Shown here piece after piece: positions 26,720-34,506 of a stretch of 64,000 bases of DNA. The stretch covers positions 248,001 through 312,000 of the forward strand of contig NZ_JNZA01000001.1 in the NCBI RefSeq assembly GCF_000717345.1, read 5' to 3'. Origin of the DNA: Streptomyces lydicus. Lineage in GTDB: Bacteria; Actinomycetota; Actinomycetes; Streptomycetales; Streptomycetaceae. The position numbers were made by a program, and so were the translations under genes. A model generated the notes under the pieces. That model saw only the letters and a list, made by a program, of their open reading frames with translations. It ran no database searches and was not told the origin of the DNA. Within the stretch, counting starts at the first letter, position 1, and each line of letters opens with the position of its first letter.

Positions 26720-27747
26720 GCGACGTCCTGTGCCTCGGGCAGTTCGGCCAGCACTCGCCCCACCAGGAACCGCAACTGGTTCTCCTGCCACAGGGTGAGC
26801 CCGAGCCGGTTGTTCACCAGGTGGGCGCAGCGCAACAGCACCAGGCTGGTGGCCGGGTGCGCGGTCGCCGGCAGGTCCAGCGGCTCCGCCAGCGGAGAGG
26901 CCGCCCAGTCGGCGACGAACTCGCCGGACTCCTCCATGCGGTGCAGCTCGTCGCGCAGTTGCCGTACCGATGCGAGCCAGTATCCGCGCTGACCGGTTCC
27001 GGCCGGTTCGGCGGCGAGCGCCCAGGTGCGCCGGGCGCGCGCGTGCAGTTGCTCCCGCTGGAGTCGGTAGCGCGGTTCCACGTCGGCCGCCTCGGGGCCG
27101 CTCCCGAACGGCAGCGGCGGACCACCGTGCTGCGCCCACCGCTCGCGGACCTCGTCGCACAGCGCGAACACGCCCACCACCAGGTCGAACGCCAGCAAGG
27201 CCCGCTGCTCCACGGTGGTGCCCGCCGTGATCACCGACAGCGCCAGCCGGCTCGACTCGCAGAAGTGCCGTTCCACGGCAGCGATGGCGGCGCCGTGGCC
27301 GTAGTCGTCGTGCTCGCGTGCGTACGGAAGGAACTCCACGGTGTTGTTGGCCCGCACCACGACGTCGTGGCCGGCGCGGCCCTCCAGCCCGGCCAGCCCC
27401 TGCGCGACCTGCGCGAAGCGGGAGCGGTCCACCACATCAGGAGCGGGTGAAAGTGCGAGGAACGCGCTCAGGCCACGCTCCATCGCCTCGGTGACTTCGG
27501 CGCGGTCGGTGGCGTGCGAGGGGAGCAGGCGCAGGCGGACATGGGGGCCGCCCTCCCAGTAGCGCAGAAAGAAGTACCGCTGGATCAGTCCGTGTTTCTC
27601 CAGCTCCGACACCAACGGCTGCACGCAGCGGCTCATGAGTGCGTCCTGGTCGGTGTCGTAGAAGACGTGGGCGCACACCCAGTCCTGCGACCGTGCGGTC
27701 GCCGGATCCAGGCGAGGGCCCGCGCCATGTCCGTTCGTCGTACTCAT
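26716..27747 (-). CDS. Thiopeptide SpaB-C-domain protein, probable LanB elimination subunit
   Basis: A 343-aa protein with the SpaB_C blocks WVCAHVFYDTDQDALM, RYFFLRYWEGGPHVRLRL and REHDDYGHGAAIAAVERHF. The last resembles the Y-x-E-x-x-RYGG region of the NisB elimination domain. In split thiopeptide dehydratases this subunit removes glutamate from glutamyl-Ser/Thr to give dehydroamino acids. Its start overlaps the lanB stop (ATGA, 27744-27747) and its stop overlaps the next start, so three genes are translationally coupled. Assignment versus the following gene is by motif resemblance and order. Confidence 0.82.
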   Translation of the reverse strand: MSTTNGHGAGPRLDPATARSQDWVCAHVFYDTDQDALMSRCVQPLVSELEKHGLIQRYFFLRYWEGGPHVRLRLLPSHATDRAEVTEAMERGLSAFLALSPAPDVVDRSRFAQVAQGLAGLEGRAGHDVVVRANNTVEFLPYAREHDDYGHGAAIAAVERHFCESSRLALSVITAGTTVEQRALLAFDLVVGVFALCDEVRERWAQHGGPPLPFGSGPEAADVEPRYRLQREQLHARARRTWALAAEPAGTGQRGYWLASVRQLRDELHRMEESGEFVADWAASPLAEPLDLPATAHPATSLVLLRCAHLVNNRLGLTLWQENQLRFLVGRVLAELPEAQDVA

Positions 27748-30362
27748 CGTGTCCGTCCTTCGTTGATCTCGATGAGGTATTCGGTCACCCGAGGCCCGCT
27801 GTCGCCGTATTCCGGCATCTGCGAGGGGCCGGGCCTGGCCTCTTGGAGGAACAGCACCTGACCTGCACCGGAGGCGAGCAGCCGCTCGAAGACCCCGACC
27901 AGCAGCAGATTGGCGAAGTCCACGTAGAGCGGCTTGCGGGACTTGATCCGCCACACGTCTCCGCTGACCACCGACTGAGGGTCCAAGGCACGGACGAAGC
28001 AGCGCTGCGGCATCCCGTGTTCTGCCAGCCACCCGGCGAGCCGCAACAGCAGGGACCGGTCGCTCTCACCCTTGCCCCGCCGCGGTACGGCGTCGGGTGG
28101 CAGCACCCACTGCCGGCGGCTGACCGTCGTACGGCCCACGACCACCCGCGGTTCCGCCAGGACCTCCCGCACCTCGGCGAGGGAGGGGTCGCCGAACATC
28201 CGTCGTCCGGGGATCAGCAGATTGGACGTGGCGCCGAAGGTCTGCATCAGCAGGCGCAGCGCCGGCGGCAGCCACAGCTCCGCGATCAGGTTCGGGTGGA
28301 CCGGCCGCAGCTCGCCGGCGTGCCCGCGGGCGTGCAGGGCCAGCAGGCCGAGTGCGGGATCGTGCCGCACATAGAGGTCCCCCAGGGGGATGCGGTGTTC
28401 CGGGCCCCGCAGGCTGCGCCCTCCGGGGTACTCGATCTCTGCGGCCACGGCGGACGCTCGCAGCCCCACGTTGCTTCCGAAGTGGCGGCAGGTGTCGGCA
28501 TGGATGACGCCGGCAGGCGGGAGGGCGGTGTCCACGGCCGCGTCCCGCGCCGCGTCGATGCCGGCCTGGGTGAGCAGCCGTCCGATACGGTCACGCCCCC
28601 GGCCGTGCCCGGAGTTAACGGCGTTGACCACGAACTGGGGCACAGAGCCGGTGCCGAGGGGCTGGCCGTAGTAGGCCACGGAGTCCGGCACCCGCATCCA
28701 CGCGGGCCGGCGCCCGGTCACCGCGAGGAGCCGTTCGGGGGCGATCCGTGCCACTCCGTGCGCATCGGCCGGCGCCGCGCGGACCACCTCGCACAATGCG
28801 TCCCGCAGTGACGCCAGCTCGCCCAGCCGTGTGAGCCGATGCTCGTGCATCGTCCGGTAGCCGTGCACGGCGACGGAAAGCAGGGCGAGCAGCGCGGGGT
28901 CCTCGCGCAGCCACGTCTGGACCTGCCGGTGAAAGGTCAGGAACGGCACGGTCTCCCCGGCCCCGACCCGCTCGGCGAACAGGTCGGCGAGCGTGACCCG
29001 GCCGGGCAGGGCCGGGTCGAGCACGGCGTAGCAGTGTCGCAGCGCGTCCAGATCTCTCAGGATCGGTTCCCACGCGCTTCGGTCCGGTGCGGGAAGGGGC
29101 GCCGCCAGCAGGGCGTTCTCGATGACGCTGTTCTTGGCGGGCAGACTGAGGTGATCGGCGCCGAGCAAGTCCCTGATCCGTCGTAGCGCCTCCTCGACGG
29201 TCTCGATGGCGTGCACTCGTTGCGCCGGATCCGTCATCTCCGGGTAGTCCGACAGCTTTGCGGCGATCACGGCGAGTTCCCGCTCGACCCCGACGAGCTC
29301 CGGACTCGTCGCACCGGCCAGCCATGAACGCAGGTCGGCGACGTGATCGAGGGTCTGGTCGGCGAAGGGCCGCTCGGCCTCCAGCAGTCCCAGCTCCTCC
29401 AGTCGCGCCAGGTACGCGCCGGCTGCGGCCGGGTCGCCGCCGGTGCGGCGCGCGACGGTCCGGGCCGCCTCCTCGCGGGTGGGGCGGCCCTCGCGCACCA
29501 CCTCCACGCACACCCGTACCGCAGCCGCCTCGGGCAGGGTCCGGAGCGGCTCCTCGGCCCCGGCCCCCAGGAACTGCCAGCCACCCTCGGTGAACGTGGC
29601 GCTGGGGTTGAGTCGCAGTCTGCAGCGCCCGGCGAGGTCAGGATGGCTTCCGAGTCTGCGGACGACCTGTTGGACGACCCATACGTTCAGCTCGGCGACC
29701 GTACGCACTTCCGGGCCGGTGGACGCGTGGCCCTGTTCACGGTCGCTCCACGTACCCAGGCCGCTCGCGGTGAACGTGCTGAACGGGCTGGTCTTCATGG
29801 TTACCCGCCCGAGGTACTTTGCGAGCCGCAGCGCCAGCGAGCGTTCCGGTGCCCGCTCGTCGGGGTGCGCGAGCCATTTGCGCACCTCGGCGAGGAGCAC
29901 CGGACTGCTCAGCACGAGACCGTGCTGGAACCCGGGATCGGCTGCCGCCTTGCGCAGCAGCGTGGGGTGGGTGCGCAGGTGGTGGCCGATCAGCTCGTCG
30001 AGTCGGGCCAGCGCCTCCTGATGGCCGGCCCGCAGCCGCGCCCAGGTGTCCACCTGGGCGACGAGGGCGTGGGGTAACAGCGCACGAACGGCGTCGTTCC
30101 AGTGGCGCTCGGCGAGCGGGCGGCGATTGTGGATGGCTCGCCGTACGGCCACCAGGAGCGGCTTGCCGGAACCGGCCCGTCCGATCTGCTGGTAGAGACG
30201 GTCGGACAACTCGGCTGCCAGGTGGTCCAGTCGGCGTTCGGTGCCGCGTACGGTCTCGACCTGGTCCCACAACTCCGGCGAGCGCAAGTCATCCAGCGTG
30301 GTCGCGGGCAGCCCGCCGATCCGTACGCCGAAGGCGTCCGATGGTGAGAACTCATCGGTCAT
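27744..30362 (-). CDS. LanB-type dehydratase, glutamylation subunit
   Basis: An 872-aa lantibiotic dehydratase N-terminal-domain protein. Features include the opening FGVRIGGLPATTLDDLRSPELW, KYLGRVTMKTSPFSTFTASGL and the segment FGSNVGLRASAVAAEIEYPGG. The length equals a LanB glutamylation domain without its C-terminal elimination domain, which is supplied by the next gene. It transfers glutamate from glutamyl-tRNA to Ser/Thr of the precursor. A TTA codon at codon 96 (30075-30077 on the reverse strand) predicts bldA dependence. It lies 53 bp after the YcaO gene. Confidence 0.9.
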   Translation of the reverse strand: MTDEFSPSDAFGVRIGGLPATTLDDLRSPELWDQVETVRGTERRLDHLAAELSDRLYQQIGRAGSGKPLLVAVRRAIHNRRPLAERHWNDAVRALLPHALVAQVDTWARLRAGHQEALARLDELIGHHLRTHPTLLRKAAADPGFQHGLVLSSPVLLAEVRKWLAHPDERAPERSLALRLAKYLGRVTMKTSPFSTFTASGLGTWSDREQGHASTGPEVRTVAELNVWVVQQVVRRLGSHPDLAGRCRLRLNPSATFTEGGWQFLGAGAEEPLRTLPEAAAVRVCVEVVREGRPTREEAARTVARRTGGDPAAAGAYLARLEELGLLEAERPFADQTLDHVADLRSWLAGATSPELVGVERELAVIAAKLSDYPEMTDPAQRVHAIETVEEALRRIRDLLGADHLSLPAKNSVIENALLAAPLPAPDRSAWEPILRDLDALRHCYAVLDPALPGRVTLADLFAERVGAGETVPFLTFHRQVQTWLREDPALLALLSVAVHGYRTMHEHRLTRLGELASLRDALCEVVRAAPADAHGVARIAPERLLAVTGRRPAWMRVPDSVAYYGQPLGTGSVPQFVVNAVNSGHGRGRDRIGRLLTQAGIDAARDAAVDTALPPAGVIHADTCRHFGSNVGLRASAVAAEIEYPGGRSLRGPEHRIPLGDLYVRHDPALGLLALHARGHAGELRPVHPNLIAELWLPPALRLLMQTFGATSNLLIPGRRMFGDPSLAEVREVLAEPRVVVGRTTVSRRQWVLPPDAVPRRGKGESDRSLLLRLAGWLAEHGMPQRCFVRALDPQSVVSGDVWRIKSRKPLYVDFANLLLVGVFERLLASGAGQVLFLQEARPGPSQMPEYGDSGPRVTEYLIEINEGRTR

Positions 30363-30415
30363 GGCGGACTCCAGTCACGGAAGGTGCGGAAATGCGGGGA
30401 GTGGGCACGGCGACG

Positions 30416-32443
30416 TCACGGGAAGGGGTGCGGGTGCGGATTGATCTCCTCCTCGGCCAGGGGCGCCGCACGATGGCCGAGTTCCGATGGAAGCCGCAGC
30501 AGCCGGGGCAGCCCGTGTGTGCGACGCATCCGGTGCCCGAACGTCATCGGCAGCAGTCCCGGCACGATCACCTTCGCGCAGGCCAGACCGCCTGCCCGGT
30601 GCTCGTCGGTGGTCTGGTCGACCACGACCACGTCCAGGCCCCGATCGATGAACCGGGCCACCGCCTCGGCCAGGTCGTCGCGCATGTCCTGGTGACGCGG
30701 CCGGCAGGTGGCGTGCGCGAACGCCTCCTCGACGGGCAGGCCGCCCGTTTCGGCGTCACCGCCGTTGCCGAGCAGGAAACCGAAGCGGCCGAACGCGGCC
30801 GGGTGGCAGTACAGCAGCGCGTGGTCCCGCATCTCGCGCACCAGGCCGGGATCGTCGATCATCGCCGCGATGCGGTCCCGCTCCTCACGGAAGGCCGACC
30901 GGTTCCATCCCAGGTTCGCCGTGAGCTCCAACAGCCCGTTCATCAGGGCGCGTTCGGGATCGAAGTGCGCGCCTGCTGCGCAGACCGCGGCGGGTTCGTC
31001 GTGCCGGCCCGATGCGCTGGGACGCACGGCCATCACCCAGGCCGTCGGGATGCCGTGGTCCGGGGTGGTGGCGAAGGCCAGCACCCGGTGGCCGCTGTCC
31101 TGGCGGATGCGCTCGATGAGCGCACCGATGCAGGGGTCCGACACCGACCGCAGGTCCACCCGCGGTACAGGGAGGCGGGCGTACCAGGTCAGCAGGAACG
31201 CGTCCCGCTCGGCGAGCTCCACCAGTCCGTGCAGCGCCGCCTCTTCCAGGCAGCCGCCCAGCGCACACCCGTTGGACACCTCGTACGCCAGGGGCCTGGC
31301 CGCCGGGTTGTCGTGCCGGGTCCGGTAGTACGCGTAGTCCTCCGGTACGAGGACGGGGGCGTCGCGGCCGAAGGAGTGTCCCCACACCCAGTTGAGCATC
31401 AGGTCCGGATCGTACGGCGGATAGGGGAAGTCCGGCTCGGCGTACCGCTCCGGCGGGTACAGCCCCAGGTCGGGCGGGCACAGCGCCCGGTCGGCCACCT
31501 CGGCGTAACCGGCCCGCACCGTCGTGCGACGCCCCCCGGGCCGGGCCCCGCCCAGCCGCTCCAGGGCCTCCGCCAGCGCGGTACGGGCGCAGGCTCCGTA
31601 GCCCAGATCGCGTCCGAACCCGGCCTCCTGCTCACCGCTCGGCAGGAGCAACGGGGCGGAAACCATGGGGTACGGGTAGTCGGTGCGCACGTCGAGCTGC
31701 CGGATCAGCCCGGTGCGTCCGTCGACGTACCGGGCGACCAACCCGTCCCAGTCGGCCCGGAGGTCGCGCACGCGGGGCACGTCCCGGTCGGGCTTGGGGC
31801 GGGGCCGTGCCATGAGGACGGGCGGGCGGTCCTCGGGGAGCCCGCCGCACCAGGGACACCCCGGGTCGGGCAGAAAAGGGTGCACGTCGACGGCGAGGGT
31901 CGTCAGCGACACGAAGACGAGGGCTCTGTCGGTCAACCCCCCAGTGACAGCGCCCAGTTCGCTCGCCACGAAGGCAGCGGCCGTTTCGCACGACCAGCTG
32001 GTGAGGACCGGCGACGCACGCTCTGCGAGCCGTTCGCCGTGGCGCCGCAGGAGTGCCGAGCGCGGGCTGTCCTTGCCCAGGGCCCGATGCCGGCGCGTCC
32101 GGGCACATCGAGCACATCCGGTCCGGCCCGGAACGGTGGTCGGGCCGACCACGATCTGGCCGAGCTCGACCCGGACCGGCAGCCAGCGGATGTCGGCGCG
32201 CGGCGGCTCGGTCGCGGTCACCCAGCGATCCTCGGCCGTGACGACCGCCTCGCAGGCGAGATCCTCCTCCGGTACCAGCCGGCTCGTACGGGACAGCGCG
32301 GTGCGGATCGTCGCGGCGAGGACGTTTTTGCCGATGACGGCGACGCGGGCTTCGGGGGCCGTCGCGGCGTCACTGGAGCGAGCCGGGAGCGGTCCGGGAA
32401 GCCGGCCGGTGCGGGGGACGGTCACTGCGTCGGTCAACGTCAC
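30416..32443 (-). CDS. YcaO cyclodehydratase fused to an E1-like (ThiF/C-protein) domain
   Basis: A 675-aa fusion. The N-terminal 220 residues form a partner-protein domain with zinc-type CxxC pairs at 110/113 and 196/199. The remainder is a YcaO domain (GYGACARTALAEALERL, YEVSNGCALGGCLEEAALHGL), and the protein ends PHPHPFP, the PxPxP C-terminus typical of azoline-forming YcaO enzymes. It uses ATP to convert Cys residues of the precursor core to thiazolines. It lies 72 bp downstream of the precursor gene, separated by a hairpin, and is followed by the dehydratase genes. Confidence 0.92.
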   Translation of the reverse strand: MTLTDAVTVPRTGRLPGPLPARSSDAATAPEARVAVIGKNVLAATIRTALSRTSRLVPEEDLACEAVVTAEDRWVTATEPPRADIRWLPVRVELGQIVVGPTTVPGRTGCARCARTRRHRALGKDSPRSALLRRHGERLAERASPVLTSWSCETAAAFVASELGAVTGGLTDRALVFVSLTTLAVDVHPFLPDPGCPWCGGLPEDRPPVLMARPRPKPDRDVPRVRDLRADWDGLVARYVDGRTGLIRQLDVRTDYPYPMVSAPLLLPSGEQEAGFGRDLGYGACARTALAEALERLGGARPGGRRTTVRAGYAEVADRALCPPDLGLYPPERYAEPDFPYPPYDPDLMLNWVWGHSFGRDAPVLVPEDYAYYRTRHDNPAARPLAYEVSNGCALGGCLEEAALHGLVELAERDAFLLTWYARLPVPRVDLRSVSDPCIGALIERIRQDSGHRVLAFATTPDHGIPTAWVMAVRPSASGRHDEPAAVCAAGAHFDPERALMNGLLELTANLGWNRSAFREERDRIAAMIDDPGLVREMRDHALLYCHPAAFGRFGFLLGNGGDAETGGLPVEEAFAHATCRPRHQDMRDDLAEAVARFIDRGLDVVVVDQTTDEHRAGGLACAKVIVPGLLPMTFGHRMRRTHGLPRLLRLPSELGHRAAPLAEEEINPHPHPFP

Positions 32444-32464
32444 TTCCTCGTCGTCGCCGGGATG

Positions 32465-32498
32465 CCGTGTTCGGCGGTCCAGGGACCGCCGAACACGG
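32465..32498 (-). terminator. Hairpin between precursor and YcaO genes (attenuating terminator)
   Basis: A perfect inverted repeat CCGTGTTCGGCGGTCC with its complement, only 2 nt between arms (in practice a 14-bp stem with a 6-nt loop). It follows the precursor stop by 17 bp and precedes the YcaO gene. Such partial terminators let the precursor be made in excess over the enzymes in RiPP operons. Confidence 0.75.
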
Positions 32499-32515
32499 CT
32501 GTGCTGGTGCTCGAT

Positions 32516-32698
32516 TCAGCAGCAGCAGCAGGAACAGCAGCTCGCCGGGGTACCCGTGGAGGTGCAGTTGGATGCGCCGATCTCGACCATGGCGTGGCCC
32601 ACGTTCACGGTCTCCAGGCTCGCGCCCGGCGATGCCGGCAGGATGTCCAGGTCGTCCACACTGAGGTCGGCGAGGTCGAGGACGAGGTCGTCGTTCAT
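32516..32698 (-). CDS. cltA: Thiopeptide precursor peptide, cyclothiazomycin type
   Basis: A 60-aa precursor. The leader (residues 1-42) is acidic and Leu/Asp-rich (LVLDLADLSVDDLDILP) and ends VEIGA. The core (43-60) is SNCTSTGTPASCCSCCCC, which I recognise as the 18-residue structural peptide of cyclothiazomycin from Streptomyces hygroscopicus. Seven Cys are available for azol(in)es and the thioether, and Ser/Thr for dehydration; Ser43 and a downstream Ser supply the two dehydroalanines that form the pyridine. The ATG has AAGGGGGG just upstream. A conserved promoter-region box lies about 80 bp before the start. Confidence 0.95.
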   Translation of the reverse strand: MNDDLVLDLADLSVDDLDILPASPGASLETVNVGHAMVEIGASNCTSTGTPASCCSCCCC

Positions 32699-32779
32699 CG
32701 CATCCCCCCTTCTTCTTGGGATAGGTGAGAGTTGGCCAGTCACTGGTCCCTCCGCATCCTGCGGCGCGCGGGCGTCCGA

Positions 32780-32802
32780 TGTCTTCACGGTCCGACCGCA
32801 GG
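32780..32802 (-). promoter_or_regulatory. Conserved 23-bp box upstream of the precursor operon
   Basis: Reading on the minus strand, CCTGCGGTCG is followed by GACCGTGAAGACA. The last 13 bases recur exactly, and 20 of 23 bases overall, upstream of the leader-binding-protein operon (36585-36607). It lies 82 bp before the precursor start. It is a likely promoter element or activator site for the thiopeptide cluster. Confidence 0.6.
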
Positions 32803-32877
32803 ACGGCCGTAGCTTGACCCGCGGTCGCAGCCGTAGGTCGCCCGTAGGAACGGCCCACCGGGCACCGCAGGGGCGGT

Positions 32878-34506
32878 TCACCAGATCAGCTGCGGTTCGT
32901 ACTGGGCGGTGGGTCGACGTCGGCCCATGACGAGCGTGAATACGGGCACGTGGGCGGCGTTCACTCCGATCAGGTCCCTGACCATCGCGTCGTGGTAGCC
33001 GTTGGTGACCCGTACGGACAGCCCGGCCGCGGCGGCGAGCACACTGACCCGCTGGGCGACGATCCCCGCCTCCTGGTGCAGGATGCGGTACCCCCGAGCC
33101 CCGAACCACCGTTCCCCGGCCAGCCGGTGGGCGGTGAGAAAGACGATGGCGTCCGCCTTCGCCGAGTTCACCGCCGGCGTGCGGTCGCACAGCATGTCGA
33201 CCACGGCGCGCCAGTCCCGCTCCGGCAGCCGCACCAGCGCGGATGATCCCGCGCCGGCCTCCAGCCGGTACAGCCCGGGGGAGATCCCGTCCACACCGAG
33301 GATCAGCACGTAGGCGTCCACCAGGGGGCGGCACGGCGCCTCGGTGTGGTCCGAGGACACGGGCTCCAGCGCGTACCGCACGGCGGACATCAGCCGGCCG
33401 GCGGCCAAGGGGCGGACGGCCGGCAGGAACATCCGCCCTCCCGAGTCACGGGCACGCAGCGCCGCGGACAGCTCCACGCCACCGGGACCGGACTCCGGCA
33501 CCGCGAGGGAGAGGGCACCGTCCGGGCCCGGTGCCCCGGCAGGCAGGTGAAAGCTCTCGGGGGCGATGGCCGCGCCGGGGCCGGTGAGCCGGGCGGCCAG
33601 ATCGAGCGTGGTCAACCCGGACCATGTGCGGGAGGGGGAGCGGTTGGTCCGTACGTGACGAGGGTCAATGGCGGGCAAGGCACAAGCAGAAAGGGGACGT
33701 TGACGCTCCGCGGCGTGCAGGGGCAGTGGCTCCGCCTCTCCGGCCGGGGCCAGGTCGATCACAGCGAACGCCGTCTCCTCCCTGCCGTCCAGCCCCAGCG
33801 CACGGTTGACCACCGTGTCGTCGAAGCGGTGGTGCACCCTTCCGCGCAGCCCGAGCGCGGCTCCGGTCAACAGTGCGTTCCCGACCGTCATCCCGGTTTC
33901 CTGTGCGCACAGCCGATACGCGTAGTCCCGGTAGCGGAAAGCGGTCTTGCGGAACCACGCGGACACCACCAGGAGTCCGATGTCCGCCCGCACCCCCGCG
34001 GCAGCGCGCACGGCATCCGGTACGCCACCCTCCCGCAACCGAGTCAGCGAGTGGTGCGCCGGGTGGTAGTGATAGCACCCGGCGGGCAGATCGCCCGCCC
34101 GATGAGCCAGCCACACATACAGCTCCACGGGGTGGAAGCATCGCGCGGACGCGACCATCCGGTGGTACGGCCACACGGCCTGCGGACCGAGTTCGATCCG
34201 GCCGACCCCGTACGTCCAGTACAGCAGGGCGGAGAGCGTGCGGGGGTCCAGGGCGTCGAGGCTGGGGGCCGCGGGTGGGTGAGCGGCGCGGAACGCCTCG
34301 AAAGACCAGCGTGCGTCCCCGATCCGTGGCGCAGGCTCCAGCAGGACGTGGCGGGGCAACCCGCGGTACGTCTTGACCGGCAGTGGGTCGTCCGCGCCGC
34401 CCTCTTCGCCGTGCCCCTCGGCGAAGAGGGCCTGGACCCCTTCGAACGTCCGCCACCAGAACCGCAGGCCGACAGAGGTCTGCAGGCCGTCGGCGACACT
34501 AGGCAA
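32878..34506 (-). CDS. SagB-type azoline dehydrogenase (nitroreductase family)
   Basis: A 542-aa protein with two nitroreductase-like halves. The first (about residues 60-260) has SALLYWTYGVGR, RCFHPVELYV and RYRDYAYRLCAQETGMTVGN. The second has ALRARDSGGRMF and RILHQEAGIVAQRVSVLAAAAG. These are FMN-dependent enzymes that oxidise thiazolines to thiazoles. The start is best placed at TTG 34506: GGAGGT lies 8 bases upstream, no better start exists in frame, and the gene then overlaps the stop of the upstream gene by 8 bp, implying translational coupling. The stop lies 179 bp before the precursor gene. Confidence 0.88.
   Translation of the reverse strand: MPSVADGLQTSVGLRFWWRTFEGVQALFAEGHGEEGGADDPLPVKTYRGLPRHVLLEPAPRIGDARWSFEAFRAAHPPAAPSLDALDPRTLSALLYWTYGVGRIELGPQAVWPYHRMVASARCFHPVELYVWLAHRAGDLPAGCYHYHPAHHSLTRLREGGVPDAVRAAAGVRADIGLLVVSAWFRKTAFRYRDYAYRLCAQETGMTVGNALLTGAALGLRGRVHHRFDDTVVNRALGLDGREETAFAVIDLAPAGEAEPLPLHAAERQRPLSACALPAIDPRHVRTNRSPSRTWSGLTTLDLAARLTGPGAAIAPESFHLPAGAPGPDGALSLAVPESGPGGVELSAALRARDSGGRMFLPAVRPLAAGRLMSAVRYALEPVSSDHTEAPCRPLVDAYVLILGVDGISPGLYRLEAGAGSSALVRLPERDWRAVVDMLCDRTPAVNSAKADAIVFLTAHRLAGERWFGARGYRILHQEAGIVAQRVSVLAAAAGLSVRVTNGYHDAMVRDLIGVNAAHVPVFTLVMGRRRPTAQYEPQLIW

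Noticed and set aside
32516..33334. A 272-codon leftward ORF containing the precursor peptide at its end.
   Set aside because: The upstream part is antisense-type shadow of the SagB gene region; the real precursor starts at 32698 after a clear ribosome-binding site.
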